This document shows positions 30,557 through 38,187 of a stretch of DNA of 64,000 nucleotides, piece by piece. The translations under genes and the position numbers were made by a program. How positions within the stretch are numbered: the first letter of the stretch is position 1; every line of letters begins with the position of its first letter. Source of the stretch: Candidatus Rokuibacteriota bacterium (lineage in GTDB: Bacteria > Methylomirabilota > Methylomirabilia > Rokubacteriales > CSP1-6); the NCBI GenBank assembly GCA_030647435.1, contig JAUSJX010000135.1, forward strand, positions 1 through 64,000. Reading direction: 5' to 3'. Below the pieces are notes generated by a model, which made no database searches, was not told where the DNA came from, and saw nothing but the letters and a program-made list of their open reading frames with translations.

Positions 30557-31600
30557 TTGAGCGTCTTCGAACGCTATCTGTCCGTCTGGGTCGCGCTCTG
30601 CATCGTCGTAGGCACCGCGATCGGCCGGCTCAGCCCCGCCCTGGTGGGAGGGCTGAGCCGGCTCGAGGTCAGCCACGTCAACCTCCCGATCGCGGTGCTG
30701 ATCTGGCTGATGATTTACCCGATGATGCTCCGCATCGACTTCGCCGCGCTCCGCGGCGTCGGGCGCCAGCCGCGGGGCATCTTCGTGGTTCTCTTCGTCA
30801 ACTGGCTGGTCAAGCCCTTCAGCAGGGCCTTCTTGGGCTGGCTCTTCTTCAAGCATCTCTTCGCCGGGATGATCGGGCCGGCGCTCGGGGACCAGTACCT
30901 GGCCGGCACCATCATCCTGGCCGCGGCCCCCTGCACCGCCATGGTCTTCGTCTGGAGCTACCTGACCGACGGCGACCCGGCGTACACGTTGGTCCAGGTG
31001 GCGCTCAACGATCTCATCATGCTCGTGGCCTTTGCCCCGATCGTCATCTTCCTGCTCGGCGTGTCGAGCATCACCGTGCCGTATGACGTCTTGCTGTACT
31101 CGGTCCTGCTCTACATCGCGATCCCGCTGGCGGCGGGTGCGGGCTCGCGGGCCGTGCTCGTCCGGACGCGGGGGCTCCCGTGGTTCGAGCAGGTCTTCCT
31201 GGCGCGGCTCAAGCCGGTGTCGGTGATGGCGCTCCTCGCCACCCTCGTCCTGATCTTCGCCTTCCAGGGCGACGTGATCCTCGGCAACCTCTTGCATATC
31301 GTGCTGATCGCAATCCCGCTCCTGATCCAGGTCTATTTCAACTCCAGCCTGGCCTATGGTCTGGCCCGCTGGCTCAAGGTCCCGTACGCGGTGGCCGCCC
31401 CGGGCGCGCTGATCGGCGCGAGCAACTTCTTCGAGCTGGCGGTGGCGACGGCGATCTCGCTGTTCGGCCTGACGTCCGGCGCTACGCTGGCGACCGTCGT
31501 GGGCGTGCTCGTCGAGGTGCCCGTCATGCTGTCGGTCTGCGCCTTCTGCAACCGGACGCGCGGCTGGTTCCCCGCGCCCTCGCCCACCCCGGCAGAGTGA
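30557..31600 (+). CDS. acr3: Arsenite efflux permease, ACR3 family
   Basis: 347-aa inner-membrane As(III) exporter of the BART superfamily with about 10 TM segments. Family features are FERYLSVWVALCIVVGTAIG at the N-terminus, the LIWLMIYPMM segment, and AAPCTAMVFVWSYL, whose cysteine is the conserved functional Cys of TM4. GASNFFELAVATAISLFG is the TM9 signature. The start is TTG at 30557, a rare start shared with other genes here; no ATG lies in frame upstream. Part of arsR-arsM-acr3-arsC. Confidence 0.94.
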   Translation: MSVFERYLSVWVALCIVVGTAIGRLSPALVGGLSRLEVSHVNLPIAVLIWLMIYPMMLRIDFAALRGVGRQPRGIFVVLFVNWLVKPFSRAFLGWLFFKHLFAGMIGPALGDQYLAGTIILAAAPCTAMVFVWSYLTDGDPAYTLVQVALNDLIMLVAFAPIVIFLLGVSSITVPYDVLLYSVLLYIAIPLAAGAGSRAVLVRTRGLPWFEQVFLARLKPVSVMALLATLVLIFAFQGDVILGNLLHIVLIAIPLLIQVYFNSSLAYGLARWLKVPYAVAAPGALIGASNFFELAVATAISLFGLTSGATLATVVGVLVEVPVMLSVCAFCNRTRGWFPAPSPTPAE

Positions 31601-31607
31601 GCGGCGC

Positions 31608-32030
31608 ATGACGAAGCGGCGCGTTCTCTTCCTCTGCACGCACAACTCGGCGCGGAGCCAGATGGCCGAGGGCTTCCTGCGGGCGCTCGGCGGGGACCGG
31701 TTCGAGGCGGCCAGCGCCGGCACCGAAGCGCCGCGAGTCCACCCGCTCGCGATCCAGGTTATGCGTGAAGTGGGGATCGACCTCGCCGGGCACAGCTCGA
31801 AAACGTTCGACCAGTTTCTCGCCCAACCCTGGGACTGCGTGATCACCGTGTGCGACAACGCGAACGAGCGGTGCCCGATCTTCCCGGCGCGCACGACACG
31901 CCTCCACTGGAGCTTCGAGGATCCCTCGGCGGCCGCCGGCTCCGAGGAGGAGAAACTCAAAACTTTCTGCCGTATCAGGGACGAGATCTCGCAGAAGATC
32001 AGCAGCTGGATCTCTCTGCCGGAGGCCTGA
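31608..32030 (+). CDS. arsC: Arsenate reductase, low-molecular-weight phosphatase (thioredoxin-linked) type
   Basis: 140-aa enzyme reducing As(V) to As(III). The P-loop is CTHNSARS (C10, CX5R), and the redox relay cysteines C82 and C89 lie in TVCDNANERCP, as in the pI258-type enzymes. HWSFEDPSAA is the conserved WxxxDP loop. Supplies As(III) to Acr3 and ArsM. Last gene of the ars operon, 7 bp after acr3. Confidence 0.95.
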   Translation: MTKRRVLFLCTHNSARSQMAEGFLRALGGDRFEAASAGTEAPRVHPLAIQVMREVGIDLAGHSSKTFDQFLAQPWDCVITVCDNANERCPIFPARTTRLHWSFEDPSAAAGSEEEKLKTFCRIRDEISQKISSWISLPEA

Positions 32031-32191
32031 GACCCCCCGCAACATCCGTGCACGCTCCTTCCGGGTCCTGCACCGCACTGCGGCATAGAGGCCCCGCTGG
32101 GGCGGCGCCGCCGCCACGACTCCCGGCCCTCCTTAGTGCGTTCGAACGCGGGCCGTAGTCCATCCGCCCCAGTTTTTGACCCGGGTTCCTG

Positions 32192-32207
32192 TGGCACCAC
32201 CCGTGCA
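32192..32207 (+). promoter_or_regulatory. Candidate sigma54 (-24/-12) promoter of the oxidoreductase operon
   Basis: TGGCACCACCCGTGCA matches TGGCACG-N4-TTGCA at 10 of 12 fixed positions, with the essential GG and GC separated by the required 10 bases. Initiation near 32218 gives a leader of about 38 nt containing GAGGAGGA before the ATG at 32257. No enhancer-binding protein or rpoN is in the window. Confidence 0.45.
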
Positions 32208-32256
32208 GGCTTCCGTAGGACCCCGAGGAACCATTGAGGGCCGAGGAGGAGCACAG

Positions 32257-32730
32257 ATGATGCTATTCCATACAACCTCCAGCGGAGGAGGGCGGCCGGG
32301 ACGGGACGGGACGGCCAGGATTGGAACGATCACAGCTTTCCTCGTTGCCCTCGCGGTCGTGGTGGCGGCGTGCTCGGGACCTGCCGGCCCTCAAGCCGGC
32401 CCGCCGCGCGCGGACGCGATCGACCTGGCCGCCGTCCATAACCCCGACTCGCCGCAGTTCCGCGGCACGTGTCTGGGCTGCCACGCCGACCTCATGACGC
32501 GGGCCACGCTCAAGCCCGCTGTCAAGAACGCGCATGCGGCCATGGTCCCGTTCATGCCCGACTACGACGCCAAGGCCGGGGTGACCAACGACAACTGCCG
32601 CACCTGCCACGCGCGCGTGGACGTGGTCCAGCACTCCGGCATGCAGATCCGGAAGAACACCGATCCCAGCTCCTGCGCCGCCTGCCATGGCAAGAACGGC
32701 ATGGCAAACAGAAAGTTCTACGCGGAATGA
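32257..32730 (+). CDS. Triheme c-type cytochrome lipoprotein
   Basis: 157-aa exported electron carrier. N-terminal hydrophobic segment TAFLVALAVVVAAC with lipobox VAAC, so it is probably anchored on the periplasmic face. Three haem-binding motifs follow: CLGCH, CRTCH and CAACH. Methionine and histidine residues between them could be distal ligands. The ATG at 32257 (MM pair) has GAGGAGGA upstream. First gene of the molybdopterin oxidoreductase operon, so it is the likely redox partner of the catalytic subunit (inference from context). Confidence 0.85.
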   Translation: MMLFHTTSSGGGRPGRDGTARIGTITAFLVALAVVVAACSGPAGPQAGPPRADAIDLAAVHNPDSPQFRGTCLGCHADLMTRATLKPAVKNAHAAMVPFMPDYDAKAGVTNDNCRTCHARVDVVQHSGMQIRKNTDPSSCAACHGKNGMANRKFYAE

Positions 32731-32777
32731 TTCCCGATCGGCTTGGAACGGTCGACTCGGATAGGAGGGCGACGAGT

Positions 32778-35690
32778 ATGGCTCAGCACGCAGAAGCAGG
32801 GACGACGACCCTGCTGGACGGTCAGGTGGATCGGCGGCGCTTCCTCCAGATGGCCGCGGCCCTGGGCGCCGCCGCCGGGGCGGGCGATATGTTATTTCTG
32901 GCGCGCCCGGCGCAGGCGCTGTCCACGGGCCAGATTCCGCCCGATGCCACCGAGCTCGATGCGGGCGTGCAAGTCCTCATGAGCGTCTGCCAGAACTGTC
33001 ACGGCCGCTGCGGGATGATGGCGCGCTTGAAGGACGGGGTCGTCCTCAAGATCGACGGCAACCCGTATCACCCGAACAACCTGGGGCCCGGCGAGCGCCC
33101 CACGTACGCGACGCCGGTGGAGCAGGCCAAGCGCAAGCCCGGGCGACTCTGCGCGAAGGGGCAGGCCGGCATGCAGGTGCTCTACGATCCGTACCGGATC
33201 AAGCAGCCGCTCAAGCGCGCCGGCGCGCGCGGCTCCGGAGAATGGAAGGCCATCAGCTGGGACCAGGCCTTCGAGGAGATCGCCGCCAGGCTCAAGCCGC
33301 TGCGCGATCTCACCACGCTCATCGATCCGGCGGCGCCCGAGCTCGGGCCCATCGCCAACCAGGTGCTGTACTCGCCCGGCCGCACCGTCGAGGGCGGCTT
33401 CACCGACCGGATCTGGGGCAGTGGCTTCGGGACGGTCAACCGGCGCGAGGACCACACCAGCATCTGCGAGACATCTCACCACGTCGCCAACGAGCTGATG
33501 ACCTGGGACACAAAGGCGAACCGGGGACGGAAGAACCACTTCAAGCCCGACATCCTCGAGGCCAAGTACATCATGCTGTTCGGCTCGAGCTTCCTCGAGG
33601 CGAATTTCCCGCTGGTCGCGCTCGGCGAGAAGCTGATGGACTTTCGCGCCAAGGGCGGCAAGTACGTCGTGGTGGACCCCCGCTTCTCGAACACGGCGGC
33701 GCTGGCCGATCGGTGGGTACCCGTCAAGCCCGGCGGGGACGCGGCGCTGGCGCTCGGGATGGCGCGCTGGATGGTGGAGAACGGCAAGTACGACGCCAAG
33801 TACCTGGCCAATGCCAACCAGGCGGCGGCCAAGGCGGCGGGGGAGCCCACCTGGGCCGACGCCACGCGCCTCGTGGTGGTGGACCCGGCTCACCCCGAGG
33901 CCCGGCGCTATCTTCGCGCCGACGCCATCGGCGGCGGCAAGGACAACTACGTGGCGTGGATGGGCGGCGGCGCCAAGGAGATCGGCGCGCCGGCTCTCGT
34001 CGGCGAGCTCGAGCCCGGCGAGGTCACCGTGGCCGGGCGGCGGTGCAAAACGGCCTTCCACCTCATGAAGGAGCGCCTGCTCTCGAAGTCCCTGGCCGAG
34101 TACGCCGAGGACGGCGGCGTGAGCGTGGCGATCATCACCACGCTCGCCGCCGAGTTCGCGGCGGCGGGCAAGCAGGCCGTCACCAACGCCTACCGGGGCC
34201 TCGTCCAGCACACGAACGGCGTGTACAACCAGCTCTCCGTCAACCTGCTCAACACCCTCGTGGGCAACTACGACTGGCGCGGCGGCAATGCCGGCGGTGG
34301 CGGCGGATGGTCGGAGGGCTCGGGCGTGACGCCGCTGGGGACCGTGCCGGGCGGCGTCTCGCCCAAGGGCCTCAAGCTCAACCGGACGGTCAAACATTAC
34401 GAGAAGGACGCGCCCAGCCTCTTCAAGCGCGACGGCGGCTATCCGGCCAAGCGGCCGTGGTTCCCGTACGCGACCCACGGCAACTACCAGGAGGTCATCC
34501 CGAGCGCGGCTGAAGGCTACCCGTATCCCCTCAAGGCTCTGTTCACGTACTGGAATGCGTGGCCCTACAGCACGCCGGCCTTGCGAACGGTCTTCGAGGA
34601 CTACGTCAAGGACGAGACCAAGCTGCCGTTGTTCGTGGCCATCAGCCTCAACATGGGCGAGGTCGCGGCGTTCGCCGACTACATCCTGCCGGACACGACG
34701 TATCTCGAGAAGTGGGCCTTCCCCGGGATGACGCCGACCATCCTCACGCGAGCGACGTCGTTCCAGCAGCCCGTCGCAGGCAAGCTCGACGGCAAGGACA
34801 TCGGCACGGTGCCCTTCAATCCCGATGCGCCCAACGTCTACACGCCCGTGCTCCCGAATACCAAGACCGTGGGCGACATCCACATCGGCCTGGCCAAGGC
34901 GCTGGGCCTCCCAGGAGTCGGCGACAAGGCGTTCGAAGACGGCAGCCCCATCAACACCTCCTGGGACTTCTACAAGAAGGGGCTTCAGAACCTCGCCAAG
35001 AACTCGGGCAAGCTTCTTGCCGAGATCGTGGCCAAGGGCGGCGTGTTCGAGGACTCGGGCGGCGAGTACGACGGCAAGTATCTCAAGTACAAGTACGCCA
35101 ACGAGATCCATCTCTACATCGAGCAGCTCGCGACGACCAAGGACTCCATGACCGGCCAGTACTTCGACGGCCTCCCGCACTACGAGCCGCCCAAGTTCGC
35201 CGACGACACGCCCATCGCCGGCATCGACGGCGCCGACTACCCGTTCCACCTCATCACCTACAAGTTCGCCTGGCAGGCGCAGGCGCGGACGGCGACCATC
35301 CCGTGGCTCACGCTTATCCAGCCGGAGAACTACGTCGAGATCAACGCCTCCGACGGGCGGCGACTCGGGATCGGCGACGGCGATGCCGTGCGGCTCAGCT
35401 CGCGCACGAGCCCGGAGGGCGTCGTGGGCAAGGCCAAGCTCACCGAGGGGCTCCGGCCCGGCGTGATCGCCGTGTCGCATCACTTCGGCCACTGGCAGCT
35501 GGCGTCCAGACCGTACGTCGTGGACGGCGTGCGGCAGTCGGCCGACCCGAGCCGGGGCACGGGGCTGACCGTGAACCCGATCATGCGGCTCGACCAGTTC
35601 AAGGGGCGGATCCTCAACACGTCCATCCAGGACAAAGTCGGCGGCAGCGTGTCCTTCTCTGACAGCCGCGTCCGGCTCGTGAAAGCGTAG
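32778..35690 (+). CDS. TAT-exported molybdopterin oxidoreductase, catalytic subunit (CISM; TtrA/ArrA/SrdA-like)
   Basis: 970-aa DMSO-reductase-superfamily protein. Twin-arginine signal RRRFLQM at residues 19-25. [4Fe-4S] ligands C71-x2-C74-x3-C78 (CQNCHGRCG) and C125 (GRLCAKG); the 46-residue gap to the fourth cysteine resembles tetrathionate/selenate-reductase-like members more than ArrA with its shorter gap. C230 in DHTSICETSHH is the likely Mo ligand. Molybdopterin-binding segments include ILPDTTYLEKW and HHFGHWQL. Periplasmic. It lies between ars genes upstream and arsN1 downstream, so arsenate reduction or arsenite oxidation is a candidate. The substrate is not proven. Confidence 0.9.
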   Translation: MAQHAEAGTTTLLDGQVDRRRFLQMAAALGAAAGAGDMLFLARPAQALSTGQIPPDATELDAGVQVLMSVCQNCHGRCGMMARLKDGVVLKIDGNPYHPNNLGPGERPTYATPVEQAKRKPGRLCAKGQAGMQVLYDPYRIKQPLKRAGARGSGEWKAISWDQAFEEIAARLKPLRDLTTLIDPAAPELGPIANQVLYSPGRTVEGGFTDRIWGSGFGTVNRREDHTSICETSHHVANELMTWDTKANRGRKNHFKPDILEAKYIMLFGSSFLEANFPLVALGEKLMDFRAKGGKYVVVDPRFSNTAALADRWVPVKPGGDAALALGMARWMVENGKYDAKYLANANQAAAKAAGEPTWADATRLVVVDPAHPEARRYLRADAIGGGKDNYVAWMGGGAKEIGAPALVGELEPGEVTVAGRRCKTAFHLMKERLLSKSLAEYAEDGGVSVAIITTLAAEFAAAGKQAVTNAYRGLVQHTNGVYNQLSVNLLNTLVGNYDWRGGNAGGGGGWSEGSGVTPLGTVPGGVSPKGLKLNRTVKHYEKDAPSLFKRDGGYPAKRPWFPYATHGNYQEVIPSAAEGYPYPLKALFTYWNAWPYSTPALRTVFEDYVKDETKLPLFVAISLNMGEVAAFADYILPDTTYLEKWAFPGMTPTILTRATSFQQPVAGKLDGKDIGTVPFNPDAPNVYTPVLPNTKTVGDIHIGLAKALGLPGVGDKAFEDGSPINTSWDFYKKGLQNLAKNSGKLLAEIVAKGGVFEDSGGEYDGKYLKYKYANEIHLYIEQLATTKDSMTGQYFDGLPHYEPPKFADDTPIAGIDGADYPFHLITYKFAWQAQARTATIPWLTLIQPENYVEINASDGRRLGIGDGDAVRLSSRTSPEGVVGKAKLTEGLRPGVIAVSHHFGHWQLASRPYVVDGVRQSADPSRGTGLTVNPIMRLDQFKGRILNTSIQDKVGGSVSFSDSRVRLVKA

Positions 35691-35707
35691 AGGGGAGGCG
35701 AGAGGCC

Positions 35708-36286
35708 ATGGCACAGCGCGGATGGGTGATCGACCTGGGACGCTGCATCGGCTGCCACAGCTGCACGGTCGCGTGCAAGTCGGAGCAGAACACGGCCCCG
35801 AGCAACTCCCCGCTTCTTTTCCAGAACGGCAATCCCCAGCGTCCGCTCAACGTGAGCTACCGCTGGGTCATCGTGAATGAGGGCGGCACGTATCCGAACG
35901 TCTGGCGCACCTTCGTCACCTCGGCGTGCAATCACTGCCAGATGCCCGCGTGCATGAACGCCTGCCCGGTCGGCGCCATTTCCAAGCGCGCCTCCGATGG
36001 GATCGTGCTCATCGACCAGGAGGCATGCATCGGCTGCAAGTACTGCGTGTGGGCCTGCCCGTATGGCGCGCCCCAGTGGAATGAGGCCACGCGGAAGGTG
36101 GAGAAGTGCACGATGTGCGTCCACCGGACCGATAAGGGCCTCGAGCCGGCCTGCGCCACGACGTGCATCGGCAAGGCGCTCACCTATGTCCCCGACTTCG
36201 ACGCGGCGCGCTCCGGCGAGAACGCGCCAGACGGCTTTGCCGCGCCGGGGATGACCCGGCCGTCGGCGAGGTTCGTGAAGCGATGA
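35708..36286 (+). CDS. Four-cluster ferredoxin-type subunit of the molybdopterin oxidoreductase
   Basis: 192-aa DmsB/TtrB/ArrB-like electron-transfer subunit. Four cysteine groups are visible: CIGCHSCTVAC, CNHCQMPACMNAC, CIGCKYCVWAC and CTMC with CATTC, consistent with four [4Fe-4S] clusters. There is no signal peptide, so it is probably carried across the membrane with the TAT-signalled catalytic subunit. It passes electrons between catalytic subunit and haem protein or quinol. Its TGA overlaps the TorD-like ATG. Confidence 0.92.
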   Translation: MAQRGWVIDLGRCIGCHSCTVACKSEQNTAPSNSPLLFQNGNPQRPLNVSYRWVIVNEGGTYPNVWRTFVTSACNHCQMPACMNACPVGAISKRASDGIVLIDQEACIGCKYCVWACPYGAPQWNEATRKVEKCTMCVHRTDKGLEPACATTCIGKALTYVPDFDAARSGENAPDGFAAPGMTRPSARFVKR

Positions 36287-36948
36287 TCATGGAGGCGGCC
36301 TGCGCTGTCGCTCGAGGGCAGTTCTACGGATACCTGGCCGGCGCCTTCCTGCGGCCGCCGACCGCCCAGTCCGTCTCGCCGATCCTCGACGACGTCGTCC
36401 TGCGGCAGTTGGCCGAGCAGTTCGGCGCCGCCGTCGTCGGCGAGCTCGAGCAGTTCCGCTCGCGCTTTGACGGGAGCTGGGACACCCTGGACCAGGAGTA
36501 CCAGAGCCTCTTCACGGTTCCGCTGGGACGCTACGTCACTCCCTACGAGGCCGTGTACCGCGACGAGCGTGTCGTCGACGGTGAGGTCGTTCGTGGACTG
36601 CTCATGGGCCCCTCGACGCTCGCCGTCAAGGCGATCTACCGGGAGGCGGGCGTCGAGGTGGCGGGCGATGTCCGCGAGCTGCCGGACCACATCGGCCTCG
36701 AGCTGGGCTGCATGCAGGTTCTCTGTGACGCCGAGGCGCGTGCGCGGGAGGAGGGCGACGGCGACGCCGTCGCGCGAGCGCAAGCGCTCCAGCGGCGCCT
36801 GCTTCAAGAACATATCCGGCAATGGGCGCCGCGCCTGTGCGAGAGAATCCGGGCCAACGCGCCCGGACCCTTCTACCGGGGCATCGTCGCGCTCACCGAG
36901 GCCTTCCTCGACCAGGAGGCCGGGGCACAGGACGCTTCATGCGAGTGA
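36283..36948 (+). CDS. TorD/DmsD-family molybdoenzyme maturation chaperone
   Basis: 221-aa cytoplasmic chaperone, all helical. Conserved TorD features are LDQEYQSLFTVPLGRYVTPY around residues 69-88, the PDHIGLELGCMQVLC segment, and RRLLQEHIRQWAPRL. It binds the TAT signal of the catalytic subunit and aids cofactor insertion before export. Start/stop overlap (ATGA) with the FeS subunit, and a 10-bp overlap with the next membrane gene, place it firmly in the operon. Confidence 0.9.
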   Translation: MIMEAACAVARGQFYGYLAGAFLRPPTAQSVSPILDDVVLRQLAEQFGAAVVGELEQFRSRFDGSWDTLDQEYQSLFTVPLGRYVTPYEAVYRDERVVDGEVVRGLLMGPSTLAVKAIYREAGVEVAGDVRELPDHIGLELGCMQVLCDAEARAREEGDGDAVARAQALQRRLLQEHIRQWAPRLCERIRANAPGPFYRGIVALTEAFLDQEAGAQDASCE

Positions 36949-37382
36949 GGGCCCTCCTGTTCCCCGATCCGCCCAGGCGGATCCCGCGTCACCGCGCGCT
37001 CGGCCTCACCTTGCGCACCGCTCACCTCATGACCTTCGGGGCGCTCCTCGGCGGCCATTTCTTCGACGTGGATCCCGCCCGCCTGATGCCGTTTCTCGTT
37101 GCCACGATCGCCAGCGGCGGGGCCCTGCTGGCGCTGGAGCTGGCATCGACCTGCGCCTGGCTGTTCATGGGCAAAGGCCTGGTGGTCCTGGCCAAGCTCC
37201 TCATCCTGCTGACGGTCCCGTTCTTCTGGGAGCATCGCGTCTTTCTGCTCCTCCTGACGGTGGCGGTGGCGTCGGTGGGCTCCCACATGCCGTCGCGGTT
37301 CCGCCACCGTTGTTTTCTTCCGGCGCTTCAGCAGTCCCGTCCTCCATCTCCGGAGCTGTCATCGGAGCGCTCTACCAGCTGA
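36939..37382 (+). CDS. Small four-TM membrane protein of the oxidoreductase operon
   Basis: 147-aa polytopic protein of unrecognised family. The hydrophobic stretches are LRTAHLMTFGALLGGHFF, LMPFLVATIASGGALLALEL, MGKGLVVLAKLLILLTVPFF and VFLLLLTVAVASVGS, then SHMPSRFRHRCF. Histidines sit near the ends of the helices. The start at 36939 overlaps the torD stop by 10 bp. The operon has no NrfD/DmsC-type anchor, so this could be the membrane partner or a quinol/haem-interacting subunit. That role is inference only. Confidence 0.6.
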   Translation: MRVRALLFPDPPRRIPRHRALGLTLRTAHLMTFGALLGGHFFDVDPARLMPFLVATIASGGALLALELASTCAWLFMGKGLVVLAKLLILLTVPFFWEHRVFLLLLTVAVASVGSHMPSRFRHRCFLPALQQSRPPSPELSSERSTS

Positions 37383-37430
37383 CGCGAAGACGGAAGAGCG
37401 ACCCAAGCCTGCCCCTGTTACTCTACTCAC

Positions 37431-37946
37431 ATGGCAGGCGGATCCATTGAGAGCGGACGGGGCATCACCATGCGGCGGGCGACGCCGGCCGACGCGGGCG
37501 CCATCGCGCGGATCTACAACCAGGGCATCGAGGACCGCATCGCCACCTTCGAGACACGGCCGCGGATGGCCGAGGACGTCGCCGGCTGGTTCGACGGCAT
37601 GCATCCGATCGTCGTGGCCGAGCAGAGCGGGCAGGTCGTCGGCTTCGCCTCGACGTCCTCCTACCGGCCGCGCGAGTGCTACGCGAAGATTGCCGAGTTC
37701 TCCGTGTACGTCGCGCGCGACTACCGGCGTCGCGGCGTAGGACGCCGCGCGCTCGAGGCGCTCATCGAGGAATCAGCCAAGGCCGGGCTGCACAAGCTCG
37801 TTTCACGCATCTTCCCGGAGAACCTCGCGAGCCGGGCCGCGTGCCGCGCGGTGGGATTCCGCGAGGTCGGTACGTACAAAGCGCACGGCCAGCTCGAAGG
37901 CGTCTGGAAGGACTGCGTCGTCGTCGAGCGCCTGGTGGGCCGCTAG
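37431..37946 (+). CDS. arsN1: ArsN1-type GNAT acetyltransferase (arsinothricin/phosphinothricin resistance)
   Basis: 171-aa GNAT enzyme that would acetylate the amino group of arsinothricin or phosphinothricin. The sequence MRRATPADAGAIARIYNQGI, then RIATFETRPRM, ASTSSYRPRECYAKIAEFSV and RRRGVGRRALEALI (acetyl-CoA pyrophosphate loop), matches the ArsN1/PAT family closely. ENLASRAACRAVGF is the usual motif B. Translation could start at 37431 or at the ATG at 37470, where conservation begins. Context with ars genes supports ArsN1 over a generic PAT. Confidence 0.85.
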   Translation: MAGGSIESGRGITMRRATPADAGAIARIYNQGIEDRIATFETRPRMAEDVAGWFDGMHPIVVAEQSGQVVGFASTSSYRPRECYAKIAEFSVYVARDYRRRGVGRRALEALIEESAKAGLHKLVSRIFPENLASRAACRAVGFREVGTYKAHGQLEGVWKDCVVVERLVGR

Positions 37947-37953
37947 GCGACCG

Positions 37954-37993
37954 CCCCCCTCACCCTGCCCTCTCCCCCTCCGGGGGCGAGGGG
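37954..37993. repeat. GC-rich interspersed palindromic repeat, short copy
   Basis: Single hairpin-rich piece of the same family as 4366-4518 and 54113-54347: CCCCCTCACCCTGCCCTCTC followed by a CCCCCTCCGGGGGCGAGGGG hairpin. It starts 7 bp after the arsN1 stop and may double as a terminator. Confidence 0.6.
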
Positions 37994-38005
37994 ATCATCA
38001 CACCG

Positions 38006-38146
38006 TTAGGCGAAGTTGTTCCAGACGACCATGCCCGTGCCGGACCTCCACGCGATGGCGGGCATGTAGGCCAGCACCTCGGCCGGGCCCGTCGTGAAGG
38101 CCAGCGCGAGGATCCACGAGAGCAGCTCGGCCGTCTCGTCCATCAT
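38006..38146 (-). CDS. Possible 46-aa hydrophobic small protein
   Basis: Short frame MMDETAELLSWILALAFTTG, then PAEVLAYMPAIAWRSGTGMV and VWNNFA. It starts at ATG 38146 and is preceded by AAGGGGGG at good Shine-Dalgarno spacing. A hydrophobic helix and tryptophans are visible. It lies between the arsN1 3' repeat and the patatin gene, in otherwise empty sequence. No family recognised; it could be a chance frame. Confidence 0.35.
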   Translation of the reverse strand: MMDETAELLSWILALAFTTGPAEVLAYMPAIAWRSGTGMVVWNNFA

Positions 38147-38187
38147 CTACCCCCCCTTACATGGCTCTGCCATACCTCGATTCCGCG

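Noticed and set aside
32892-35714. 940-codon open frame antisense to the molybdopterin oxidoreductase
   Set aside because: Shadow of high-GC coding sequence: its composition is Arg/Gly/Ala/Asp/Val-rich with no motifs, and the plus-strand frame has a complete known domain order.
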